Shown here piece after piece: positions 27,134-37,784 of a DNA stretch of 64,000 nt. The translations under genes and the position numbers were made by a program. The stretch spans positions 11,600,001 through 11,664,000 of the forward strand of contig NC_091006.1 of NCBI RefSeq assembly GCF_041146395.1. The letters run 5' to 3'. The notes under the pieces were generated by a model. It saw only the letters and a program-made list of their open reading frames with translations. It had not been told where the DNA came from and ran no database searches. Each line of letters opens with the position of its first letter. The first letter of the stretch is position 1. The stretch is from Eulemur rufifrons (taxonomy: Eukaryota > Chordata > Mammalia > Primates > Lemuridae).

Positions 27134-27249
27134 TTATATTAAGTATTGAAATGTTGACCGTGTTATTTATAATGAGTAATTGACTTTACGATATTTCTGC
27201 TTAGAGCTTGTGCATGTGTGGGTATGTAGATTGTCTAGAAATATTGTAC

Positions 27250-27461
27250 AGGCCAACACCGTCCAACAGAAATATGAGGTGAGCCACACATTTAGTTTTA
27301 AATTTTCTAGTAGCCACATCGAAAAAGTAAAAAGAAACAGATGAAATAATAATAAAATATTCAATAATATAATCATGTTATCATAAGAACAATATAATGA
27401 TCTATTAATTTTATTAAAAAATAGTATATATTATATGAATATCAATATAGTATAGAATGTT
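27250..27461 (+). mobile_element. hAT-Charlie-type remnant, truncated by an Alu
   Basis: Reads 'aacaccgtccaacagaaatatgag' and 'ctagtagccacatcgaaaaagtaaaaagaaacag', the same family as the copies at 28240 and 51530. Confidence 0.6.
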
Positions 27462-27798
27462 TCTTTTTTTTTTTTTTTGAGACAGAGTCTCTCTCTGTTG
27501 CCCAGGCTAGAGTGCCGTGGCATCTGCCTAGCTCACAGCAACCTCAAACTCCTTGGGCTCAAGCGATCCTCCTGCCTCAGCCTCCCAAGTAGCTGGGACT
27601 ACAGGTATGCGCAACCATGCCCAGCTAATTTTTTCTATATATATATTTTTTAGCTGTCCAAATCATTTCTTTCTATTTTTAGTAGCGACGGGGTCTTGCT
27701 CTTGCTCAGGCTGGTCTTGAACTCCTGAGCTCAAACAATCCACCTGCCTCAGCCTCCCAGAGTGCTAGGATTACAGGCGTGAGCCACTGCGCCCGGCC
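27462..27798 (-). mobile_element. Alu SINE, strepsirrhine type
   Basis: Antisense Alu with poly-T at 27463-27478 and the extra segment. Inserted at the right edge of the hAT remnant. Confidence 0.95.
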
Positions 27799-28239
27799 TA
27801 TACTCCATCTCTGTTCCTGGTCATCCTCTAGCTTTCCTGGTTTGGGGAGTGGGTTGTAGGCAGTGAGTATTTCCCCCCCACCCTGATTCAGGAGAGAGAT
27901 ACTATCCCAAGAGCTGGGCCCCACAGTGGTCTTCTAGAAACACCTGAAGGCTGATGAGTAGCATCCAGGTGGCCTTCCTGAGGTAGCCTCCACCCAGTGT
28001 TGGCAACTCTTGCCCAGGAAGGAAGTGGGCCAAGGGCTAGAGGATTGCCACATCTGCGGCCTGGAGAATTCTGCTGGGTCAACAAGCGCCAAAGGGGAAG
28101 TGATGGGGAAGGGAAGTGGGAGATGGGCTTGGCTGAGCCGGCTGTGCCCCTCGGTTCTCCTCCTCTGCAACGGTGCCACGCGACCTTCCTGAGCCTCACC
28201 CCTCTTAGAGCCAGGAGGGTATCACTCTAGACGGGCACA

Positions 28240-28585
28240 GCCTAATGAAAATATAGCGTGAGCCTCCTACGTGATTTTATATTTCCCAGCAGGCAAGCAA
28301 AATACAAGCACAAAGAAACCGAAGCAATCAGATAAAATTAATTGTAGTAATATATTGTATTTAACCCTATATATTTCAGAGAGTATCATTTCAATATATG
28401 GTCAATATAAAAAAATTCTTGAGAGAGTTAATACTCTTTTTTATTTTTGTACTAAATCTTTGAAATCTGGTGTGAATTTTTCACTTAACAGCACTTCTGA
28501 CCTCAGACCTGACATATTTCAAATACTCAGTAGCCTCATGCGGCCAGTGGCTGTGAGTGTCAAAGCGCTCAGGGCCGGACTTCCT
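28240..28585 (+). mobile_element. hAT-Charlie-type remnant
   Basis: Shares with 2870-3365 and 51530-51700 the phrases 'taatatattgtatttaaccc..atatatttca' and 'aaatctttgaaatctggtgtg'. Non-coding. Confidence 0.6.
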
Positions 28586-28807
28586 TGACTAATGTTCCAG
28601 AGTGTCTACAAAATGCTAACATCTAATTGCTGGAGTTCTGTGCTTCTAACCCTTCAAGGCTCCAGAATCTGGAATCTAGAACATTCTAGAATCATGTGAT
28701 TCAAGTCATCTGTAACTTACACTGTAGGCTCCCTTGGGTCCGATAGGCTGTGATTCCAACATTCTAAGTGTCTGTGATTCTAATACCCTAGCCTTCAGAG
28801 CCTTTGA

Positions 28808-29030
28808 GTTAGATCAGGGGTCAGCAAACTCTGGCCCGTTGCTTGTTTTTGTAAATAAAGTTTTATTGGAACACAGGCCATGCCCATTTCTCTATGGAGG
28901 GTTTCATGTTGCCGGGGCAGAGCTGAGTCATTGTGACAGACCTCAAATGAATGATATCGCGACTGGCGAAAGTGAAAATATTTACTCTCTGGGGCCCTTG
29001 ACAGCAAGTATTTACCAATCCTTGATCTAG
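28808..29030 (+). mobile_element. hAT-type MITE with CAGGGGTCAGCAAACT terminus
   Basis: Starts 'tcaggggtcagcaaactctgg' and includes 'tgtaaataaagttttattggaacacagg', a common mammalian MITE. The end is decayed near 29030. Other copies lie at 3851 and 46030. Confidence 0.65.
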
Positions 29031-29289
29031 ATAATCGAAGATTCTAAGAATGATGGTGGTTTCACTGATGTTCCTTTTACGGTTGTGCTTTACGATTTGC
29101 ACGTATGTTAAGACATCCTTTTCCATGCATCATATGTCACATGATATATATTGTTTTATATTATATTGTTCAAAAGAGAAAAAAGACTTTGGCTCCCTCA
29201 TCTTAGACATTCATCCTGTCAGGCTTCTATAATTTCATTAGGTTGAACTCTATGAAATTGCCAAAATTCAACCTATTTTGGGGTCAGAG

Positions 29290-29535
29290 GGTGTAATTAT
29301 TTATTTATTGCTTTTGCAAATAGTGGTAAAACGCACATAACATAAAATTTACCAATAGTGGCATTTTGCACATTCACAGTGTCGTATAACTGTTTCTGCT
29401 ATCTAGTTCCAGAACATTCTCTTCACTCCAAAAGGAAACCCCATACCCATGAAGCAGCCACTCCCTATTTCCTCTCCCCTTACCCGCTGGTGACCACCAA
29501 TCTGCATTCTGACTTCTTACGGATTTGCTGAAAAT
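29290..29535 (-). mobile_element. Old L1 (L1M) 3' end
   Basis: Reads 'acataacataaaatttaccaatagtggca' through 'aaaaggaaaccccatacccatgaagcagccactccc'; same family as 20820-21260. Confidence 0.65.
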
Positions 29536-29539
29536 CAAC

Positions 29540-31465
29540 CTTTTTTGATCTACAAAAATGGCAGTGTTATATGGGTAAACTTAATAACCTTCTAGGATGT
29601 TCTCATTCAAAGAACTGGAAATGGCCAGTGAGTTGAGGGACTGGTACTCAGCATTTCACGGGGGTTGCTGAGAGAGAACCCCCCCTACACAGACTATCCT
29701 GCCTTCTGAAGCCTGCAGGGACCCTGTCCTTGGCCCACAGCAAATCCCAGACCCCCAGGCGAGAGCCCCCTCCTCCAGCGACACCAGAAAACCTTTGCCT
29801 CCCAGAATATCTGAGACTTATGCCCAGAGACTTAGTGGCTAGGTGAGGAGTTTATTAAGATCAAGTGATCTGAGCAACAGACCACTGTAAACGCCCTGGG
29901 TCAGAGAAAGTTTGAGCTGTCGAAGGACAGCCTCCCTCCCTGGTTCTTCCTTCGGAGTCTCTTTCCAACCAGGGTGGGTTCCCTCGGGGGCCTGGGGCTG
30001 GCAGGATGTGAATGACGAGGACAGACGGGTGGAGAGGAAACTGAGGGTATGTTTGTCTCTACCCAGGGCAGGGTCACCCAGTGTCGGATACGAGCCCGGG
30101 CCTCTTGCCTCAGAAATAAGTTCCTCTAACAACAGGAATTTATTCCCTAAAACAACAACAAGAGAAATGCACAAATATATCCCCTCAATCCCTAAAGTAT
30201 GTGCGGAGAGAAGCGGGAACACAGAAGTGCTGAGCAGTGAGATTCCGAAGCAGTAGTGAGAGCCTCTTCCTCTCGCTAGGCCTGTGCTGTGTGGGTGTAT
30301 ATTTTAAGAATTTATATGATGTTGTTTTTTGTTGTTAACAAACATGCACACCACATATCCTGTGTGCCAGGCGCTGTTATTCGTGTTTCCAATCTGTGCA
30401 GTGCACATTGCAGCCGTCCACTTCACAGATAAGGAAAGTTGAGGCTCAGAGCGGCCGAGGCCCTGAAACTCGATGAGGGTGGAGCTGAAGCACGAATCTT
30501 ACCAGTGTGGGCCTCGAGTCCTTGTTCTCAGCCACTGTGCTGCGCTGCGAGAGGAGGTTAAGAACCACTACCGCCAACATCTTCCCATTTTATAGATGGA
30601 AAATTGAGGCCCAGGGTGGGGACAGGACTTGTCTGTGTATTGTCTACTATTGAGGCCTCAGGCCTGGCGCTCGGCTGCGTTGGCCTTTTTGTGGAGGTTG
30701 CGACCCTGGGCTGTCTTCCTCAAGGCGTATGAGGAGGGAGGAATATTTTCTGTGTCCTGCAGAGGGCAGAAGGGTGGCCTGGCCGGGGTTAGTGGGCAGT
30801 GGTGTGCTGTGGGGAGACCTCATCCAGGCCCAGCCCTCTAGGCCTTGAAGGTCAAACCACAGTAGGTCTGGCTTCCAGGAAGCGGGACTCGGAGATTAGT
30901 GTTGGGGACACAGGGTCAGCTTTCCTGCCACCAGAGCCCTCTCCAGCCTCACCGGCTGCCCCATAATTTTGGGCTATGTGAGTCATGGGAAGAAGCCAGG
31001 ACAAACACACCCTGGGACTGGGAAAGGCCACTCCTGTTTTTTCCTGCTCATGAAGGCTCACTAGGGCCGGGGAGGTGGCAGTGCAAGAAGTGTCCCATAG
31101 GAGCCCTGGCACACAGGGTGGGCTCCCAGGACTCCACCAGCTGCCAGACACGGGGAGAGACCCCAGACTTCCTGGGCCCTGGCCGGGGGCTGGGATTGTG
31201 GTCTAAAGTGGCATTTGGCAAAATTGGGGACCTTCTTGGAAGAGACGGTAAGGATGGAGGGAACGAGGGAGGGAAGGAGGAAATGGGAGGGATTCCATGA
31301 TCTTGCGCTCTTAGAATCATTACTTTGAGAATCTAGGCGTCAGAAATAGACTTTGGAAAGTGGAATCTTATTATGAATGCCAACACGTTGGAGTACATGC
31401 CAGAGTCCCAGAGTCTCAGAATTAACTTGGGCAGCCCAACAGCAGAGCTTCGGTCAAAGGATCCA
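29540..31465. other. Intergenic DNA between C5AR1 and C5AR2
   Basis: No exon could be fixed. Human C5AR2 has a non-coding first exon upstream; it may lie in this interval but no unambiguous donor and promoter pair was recognised. A MIR remnant occupies about 30350-30530. Confidence 0.35.
30350..30530 (-). repeat. MIR SINE, antisense
   Basis: Reads 'tgtgccaggcgctgttatt' then 'acttcacagataaggaaagttgaggctcagag'. Confidence 0.6.
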
Positions 31466-31468
31466 AAT

Positions 31469-31768
31469 GGGCTGGGCACGGTGGCCCACACCTATAATTC
31501 CAGCACTTAGGAAGACTAAGGCGAGAGGATCGCTTGAGGCCCGGAGTTTAAGACCAGCCTGGGCAACAGAACAAAACCCCATCTCTACAAAAAATAAAAA
31601 AATCAGCTGGGTGTGGCGGCACAAACTGGTAGTCCCAGCTACCTGGAAGGCTGAAGCAGGAAGATTGCTTGAGTCCAGAAGTTCAGGGTTACAGTGAACT
31701 ATGATCGCACAACTGCACTCCAGCCTGGGTGACAGAGCGAGACCTTGTCTCATCCCCCCCCCCAAAAC
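31469..31768 (+). mobile_element. Alu SINE, old (AluJ-like)
   Basis: Sense Alu with many CpG decays, no extra segment, and a tail changed to a C/A run at 31755-31768. Confidence 0.9.
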
Positions 31769-31774
31769 AATATA

Positions 31775-31945
31775 GTGTTGAATATCTCACATAATTTCTT
31801 AAATACTGCACTGAAAGTGAAAAACAGAATGGCTGTATGGGTACCTGGAGGATGGTTTCTACTGAATGCATATCGCTTTGGCTCCGTCGTAAAGTCAAAA
31901 AATCATTCAGCCGATCCATTGTAAGTCGGGGACGATCTGTATGTA
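31775..31945 (+). mobile_element. Tigger/pogo-type DNA transposon end
   Basis: Reads 'tctactgaatgcatatcgctttgg', then 'gatccattgtaagtcggggacgatctgtatg', the terminus of a Tigger-family MITE. Confidence 0.55.
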
Positions 31946-32339
31946 AACATACAAAGGGACTTTGTTTATTGTAAAAAGTAATACGATAATAATAATGCTT
32001 GTCGTGATTATCTTTACCATTACCACTAAGTGTCCTTTAGTCTGCGGCTGGTTAGTAAGCATGACCTGTGCAGCCGGTGGACCACTTTTGAAGCTTTTGT
32101 GAAGAATTGTATTGGTGCGTGTACAGATAGGTGGATAGGAAAACAGATCTAAAACACATTAAGTGGAAAAGATGAAGAGATGGAACAGCGAGTGTTGAAA
32201 GCACCCATTTCGGGTTAAAATATTACAAAAGAAATGCCATAGACTGATAACGTCGCTGATGCACACAAAGTTTCCTGTTTCCTGGACTGTTTGTAATCAG
32301 AAGAGCTGGGCAGGGCGGGATCTGAGAGGGGAGAGAGAG

Positions 32340-32560
32340 GCAGCCTGGGGACAGTGATAACAGAGCTGGCACACATGTGACGCCACTGCGGGCCAGTGTT
32401 GCCTGGCTCTCCTGTTAACTCATTGAATTCTTACAACACCCTCTAAGGAACACCCTCTAAGGTAGGTCTATTATTATTCCGATTTTTTGGAGGCACAGAG
32501 AAGTTAGGTGATGTGCCCAATGTCACACAGCTGGTGGGGCGGGGGTTGAGTTTTTAAATC
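32340..32560 (-). repeat. MIR SINE, antisense
   Basis: MIR core 'attattattccgattttttggaggcacagagaagttaggtgatgtgcccaatgtcacacagctgg', with an internal 15-bp tandem duplication (acaccctctaaggaa) at 32438-32465. Confidence 0.7.
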
Positions 32561-33099
32561 CTGCACTTGTTTGACTCTAGGGGTGGAAATAATATGAAAG
32601 CAGAGTGTCACACTCTAAACACACACATAAAGTGGCTTGGTCTCTTGTGCTACCTGGCAGGGCGGAGGGCTTGCGGAGGAGTGTCCCAACTTCCTCTCTG
32701 TCCTTCCTGTGTGTCAACACCAGCTGGAGCTCTGGGCAGTGCCAGCCAAGCCAGAAGAGTCAGCAGAGAGCCAGAGGGCCGGGCCACTCTGACATTGAGG
32801 TGGGGGGGGCGGGGACTCGGAATCGTGTCCTCCCCAAAGCTTCATTTACCCAAAGCCTTGTTCTGTGCCACATGCTTTCCACTTATTCATTGCCCCGGGC
32901 TCCCCAAACCCGTGAGGTTTGTTCACCTCGATGACTTTCATTTCTCTGATGAGGAAAGTGAGACAGTCAACCGCCAGTGTCTGTCACTCATGGTCACAGA
33001 GCTGAGGTCTGCTCAGGGCCACTGGCTACATTGCCTTCCAACTCCAGAGTCTAAGTGTTTGGGATCACAGTATTCTAGGGCATAGGGCTCCGCAGTGGC

Positions 33100-33330
33100 A
33101 CTAACACAGTTTGAAACTCAGCTCTGTTGTCTACTTAGCTGAGTGATCTTAGGTAAGTTACTTAACTTCTCTGTGCTTCAGTTTGCTCCTCTGCGGAAGG
33201 AGTATAACAATAGTGTCAAATTCAGTCAGTCATAGACATTAAATGATACAATGTTTAAAGCTGCTTGGAGCAATGCCTGGCGCATAACACAAAGTGTTCA
33301 CTACGCGATGGCTTGTCATAATGATAATGA
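33100..33330 (+). repeat. MIR SINE, sense
   Basis: Well preserved: 'gatcttaggtaagttacttaacttctctgtgcttcagtttgctcc', then 'gagcaatgcctggcgcataacac'. Confidence 0.8.
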
Positions 33331-33364
33331 TAATAATGTTATTATTACTGCTATAATATGATAG

Positions 33365-34239
<875 letters not shown>

Positions 34240-34471
34240 TGAGCTGTCCCTTTTGTGACGTGTGCACTTTGCTTCTGCGTGTTTTACTATAACATGCAGA
34301 CAGCAAAGTAATAGTTTATATAAACAAAGATGAAAAAATTGCTTTAGAGGTACCTTATCATTGCACCAAGATTAGAAAATACAGATGAAGGGGAACCAAG
34401 ACAAATACCTTTGCTGTGAATACATATTTACCTTTTCCCTGTTTGATATTTTAGATATTTAATAATTTAAA

Positions 34472-34952
34472 TTCTAGAGTTCCAGGTTGCTAACATGCTG
34501 GTGTTCTAACATTTTAATGTGCTAGAACTTCACTGTCCAATAAGTAGCCACTGGCCACGGTAGCTATTTAAATGAAGTAAAATCAATGAAAATGGAAAAT
34601 TCAGTTCCTCGGTCGCACTTGCCGCATTTGAATAGCTAGCGGCCACATGTGGCTGGCAGCTGGCACATTGGACAGCACAGATAGAGAGCATTGCAAGTCC
34701 TGTTGGACACCGCTGCCCTAGAACTCCAAATAATACGTGGCTAGGGTTCTAATAGTTTAATATTTTGGAATTCCAAGATTTTTATCAAGATAGAGTTCTA
34801 ACGTCGGAATATTCTAGAATTCCGGGATGCTCATGAGCTTGTGTTCTAACTTCAGCACTCCAGAGTTCCAGTGCTCTGATGTGCTGCAGTTCTAGCATCA
34901 TACTATTCCAGTCTGCAAGGTGCTGACGGGCTGGGCTGCCGACACCCCAGGG
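34472..34952 (+). repeat. Decayed 47-bp tandem array split by a MER5A-like MITE
   Basis: About six diverged units of 46-48 bp share a TTCTAGAATTCC-type start and a GTTCTAAC block about 30 bp later. Units start near 34472, 34520 (split by the MITE), 34765, 34812, 34859 and 34906. The array stops about 60-100 bp before the C5AR2 coding-exon acceptor at 35010. Confidence 0.65.
34530..34717 (+). mobile_element. MER5A-like hAT MITE with 8-bp target duplication
   Basis: The exact octamer ctagaact at 34522-34529 and 34718-34725 flanks it. The inside reads 'cactgtccaataagtagccac' to 'ttggacaccgctg'. It interrupts the 47-bp tandem array. Confidence 0.85.
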
Positions 34953-35010
34953 CTCCCAGGGCCTTAGCATCTCCTTCACTGGGTCTTCGTCCTGTTTCTT
35001 TCCTGTCCAG

Positions 35011-35025
35011 GCATCTGGGGCCTGA
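35011..35025 (+). other. C5AR2: C5AR2 5' leader in coding exon
   Basis: Follows a strong acceptor (tttctttcctgtccag, ending 35010). An in-frame TGA at 35023-35025 directly precedes the ATG, fixing the start. Confidence 0.7.
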
Positions 35026-36039
35026 ATGGAGAACACGTCTTTCAGCTACGAGTACGGGGATTACAGCGACACTGGGGATCTCCCCGTGGACTGCCCGGAT
35101 GGCGCCTGCCACTCCATCGGCTCGCTCCGTGTGGCCTCGCTGGTACTGTATGCTGCTGTCTTCCTGGTGGGGGTGCCAGGCAATGCCATCGTGGCCTGGG
35201 TGGCCGGGAAGGAGGCCCGCCAGAGGGTCAGTGCCACCTGGCTGCTACACCTGGCCGCAGCGGATCTGCTCTGCTGTGTGTCTCTCCCCATCCTGGCGGT
35301 GCCCATTGCCGGCAGGGGCCACTGGCCATATGGGGCAGTGGGCTGTCGGGTGCTGCCCTCGGTCATCCTGCTGTCCATGTACGCCAGCGTCCTGCTCCTG
35401 GCTGCTCTCAGCGCTGACTTCTGCCTGCTGGCGTTCAGGCCCACCCGGTGGGCAGCGGCTCAGCAGACACGGGGGGTGCAGGTGGCCTGTGTGGCAGCCT
35501 GGATGCTGGCCTTGCTGCTCACTGTGCCCTCTGCTGTCTACCGCCGGCTGCACCAGGAGCACTTCCCTCCCCGGCTGGAGTGTGTGGTGGACTATGGTGG
35601 CTCAGCCAGGACCGAGGTCGCAGTGGCTGTCACCCGTTTTATTTTTGGCTTCTTGGGGCCTCTGGTGGTGGTGGCCAGCTGCCACGGTGCCCTCCTGTGC
35701 CACGCCGCCCAACGCCGTTGGCCACTGGGCACGGCCGTCGTGGTGGGGTTTTTCGTTTGCTGGGCTCCCTATCACTTCCTGGGACTGATATTCGCCATGG
35801 CTGCCCGGAACTCTGCGCTCCTGGCCCAAGCCCTGCGGGCCGATCCGCTGGTCGTGGGCCTTGCCCTGGCTCACAGCTGCCTCAATCCTGTGCTCTTCCT
35901 GTATTTCGGGAGGGCTCAACTCCACTGGTCACTGCCCGCTGCATGTCACTGGGCCCTGAGGGAGTCCCAGGACAAGGATGAAAGTGTGGCCAGCAAGAAA
36001 TCCACCAGCCATGACCTGGTCTCAGAGATGGAATTGTAG
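35026..36039 (+). CDS. C5AR2: C5a anaphylatoxin receptor 2 (C5L2/GPR77)
   Basis: Second C5a/C5a-desArg receptor: a seven-transmembrane protein that does not couple to G proteins and modulates C5AR1 through beta-arrestin and ligand uptake. The single coding exon gives 337 residues, the same length as human. Seen: sequon NTS at N3, acidic tyrosine-rich N-terminus (Y8, Y10, Y13), DFC at 131-133 replacing DRY (human has DLC), a very short third intracellular loop, NPVLF at 287-291 in place of NPxxY, and the conserved tail ending SKKSTSHDLVSEMEL. The absent DRY and NPxxY are family features explaining G-protein uncoupling, not decay. Start fixed by the in-frame stop just before the ATG. It is a tandem paralogue of C5AR1, same strand. 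Confidence 0.97.
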   Translation: MENTSFSYEYGDYSDTGDLPVDCPDGACHSIGSLRVASLVLYAAVFLVGVPGNAIVAWVAGKEARQRVSATWLLHLAAADLLCCVSLPILAVPIAGRGHWPYGAVGCRVLPSVILLSMYASVLLLAALSADFCLLAFRPTRWAAAQQTRGVQVACVAAWMLALLLTVPSAVYRRLHQEHFPPRLECVVDYGGSARTEVAVAVTRFIFGFLGPLVVVASCHGALLCHAAQRRWPLGTAVVVGFFVCWAPYHFLGLIFAMAARNSALLAQALRADPLVVGLALAHSCLNPVLFLYFGRAQLHWSLPAACHWALRESQDKDESVASKKSTSHDLVSEMEL

Positions 36040-36129
36040 GCTAGAGGCACACTTGCTTGTATGCTCCTACCCCATTTCACAAAACGGGCTTCAGGCATAG
36101 CTGGATCCAGGAGCTCACTAATGTCTTCA

Positions 36130-36866
36130 TTTTATTCCTTCATTCATTCAACAAACATCCATTATGCACCCGCAAGGCCCGGTTATAGGCACTGGCCATA
36201 TAGCAGTGACCAACACAGACACAAACCCTGCCCTCAGGGGCTGACATTCTAGTGGAGAAAAACAGACAATAAACAAAGGAATATAGAGTATGTCAAATGG
36301 TGATAAGTGCTAAAAAACCTAAGGGGATAGAGCAGGCTGGGTGGGGGAGGGGAGGGTTTAGCCAGGAGAGGCCCCTTGGGTAAGGTGATGTTTGAGCCAG
36401 AACCTGAAGAAAGGACAGGAGTCATGCTTAAATTTGGGTGAGGGGCGTTCCAAGCAGAGGGAACAGCAAGAGCAAAGGCCCCGGGGCAGGAGGTACTTGA
36501 CGTTTTCCAGGAACAGTGACGAGGCTGGCACGAGTGAAGCAGAGTGAGCGAGGGGGAGAGTGGTGTGAGACAAAGTGGGGGGCAGATTTGTAAAGTCTTC
36601 TAGGCCATAGCACATTTGGGGGCCCATGGAAGGGTTCTGAGCTATGGTTACCAGACAAAATGCAAGATTCTCAGTAAAAACTTAAGCTTCAGATAAACAA
36701 CAACACATGTTTTAGTGTTACAATGTCCCAAATAATCGCATGGGATATACTTACACCAAAAAATTGTTGTTGTTTATCTGAAATCTGGGCCTTCTGTAAT
36801 TTGTGTGTGTGCTAAATCAGGCGACCCTATTCTGAGCATAGGGATGTCTTGGTCTGACTTAGATTT
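36130..36866 (+). repeat. Composite ancient repeat with palindromic MITE, copy 2
   Basis: The host repeat (36130-36633, resuming at 36837) carries a palindromic MER53-like MITE at 36642-36828, bounded by gttctgag (36634-36641) and attctgag (36829-36836). This is the same internal site as in copy 1 (13102). It forms the presumed C5AR2 3' UTR; an AATAAA at 36268-36273 is a possible polyA signal. Confidence 0.65.
36268..36273 (+). terminator. C5AR2: Candidate C5AR2 polyadenylation signal
   Basis: First AATAAA after the C5AR2 stop, 230 bp downstream; it lies in repeat-derived sequence, so use is uncertain. Confidence 0.35.
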
Positions 36867-37042
36867 TTTTTTTTTTTTTTTTTGAGACAGAGTCTCCCTC
36901 TGTTGTCCCAGCTAGAGTGCCATGGCATCAGTCCAGCTCACAGCAACCTCAAACTCCTGGGCTCAAGCGATCCTCCTGCCTCAGCCTCCCGAGTAGCTGG
37001 GGCACCCACATCCACACAGGCACCCACCACTGTGCCCAGATT
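36867..37042 (-). mobile_element. Partial Alu SINE
   Basis: Antisense Alu with poly-T at 36867-36884; only the poly-A-side arm is clear, ending in a degenerate region near 37042. Confidence 0.85.
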
Positions 37043-37439
37043 CTTTTTTCTTTCAGAAATATTTTTAGCAGTCCCCTTTATTTTTACGCAAACAGTGTTG
37101 GGTATGTTGGAAAATTCTTTATGACTACTTTGCTACTTTAAAAAGTAAACTCTAGAACACTGAACTTCCACGTGTACCTTATGGTGTTGCTTTCCTATAT
37201 TGAAGAGGATTCACTTTTCTATTCATTTGGTCATTCATTCAACAAACATTTCGCGACCGTATACCCACATCAGGCCCTGGGGTGGACGCGGGGGAACAAA
37301 GGATGACCAAGACAGAAATGGCCCCTGCTGGGAGCTGGCGGCTTGACTTGGATTATTTATTAGTAAATTATACATTAATAGAGTGATCACGGGACTGTTT
37401 TAATAGTGGCTGGGCTCCGGCGACCTCTCTTGAGGTAAA

Positions 37440-37784
37440 ACCCCAGCGTCCTAGCGATCGATCACACGGTGCAAGTGGCCGTACCTCGGGGAGGAGGGGG
37501 CGGGGCCGGGGAGGCGGGGCTTGCATGTCTCCACCGCAACGCTTCCACGGGCCTCTAGAGGGCGCAGAGTCACTTGAGGCTCCGCCCAAAGCGAGGCGGG
37601 GCGGGAGCGTACTGTGCGCAGGCGTAAGGTGGGTCTTGGGCAGCCCTTGGCTCCCGACTGGCTCCTCCGTCGGCGGCGGGGCGGGGTCAGGCCGTAGAGC
37701 GGCGTGCGCAGGCGCAGGACTGGCTACGGACGCGAGAGGGGCCTCTTGGGACCGGAAGTTGAGGCGTTCGCGACGGTTAGTGAG
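37440..37784 (+). promoter_or_regulatory. DHX34: DHX34 CpG-rich promoter and non-coding exon 1
   Basis: Dense CpG with GC boxes (37497-37521), two NRF1-like sites (tgcgcaggcgta 37615-37626 and tgcgcaggcgca 37705-37716) and an ETS site (accggaagt 37751-37759). A donor gtgagg at 37785 probably ends exon 1. No TATA box is seen, as expected of a housekeeping gene. Exact start sites are not fixed. Confidence 0.7.

Larger units (their letters stand above)
26068..27150 (+). other. C5AR1: C5AR1 3' UTR
   Basis: Follows the TGA at 26065-26067. Candidate polyA signals AATAAA lie at 26611-26616 and 27128-27133; the second would give an mRNA of about 2.2 kb, matching the human size. From about 26780 to 27095 the UTR is made of an old antisense L1 3' end. 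Confidence 0.65.

Noticed and set aside
29540..31465. Non-coding first exon of C5AR2
   Set aside because: Expected from the human gene, but no promoter and donor pair could be identified with confidence.
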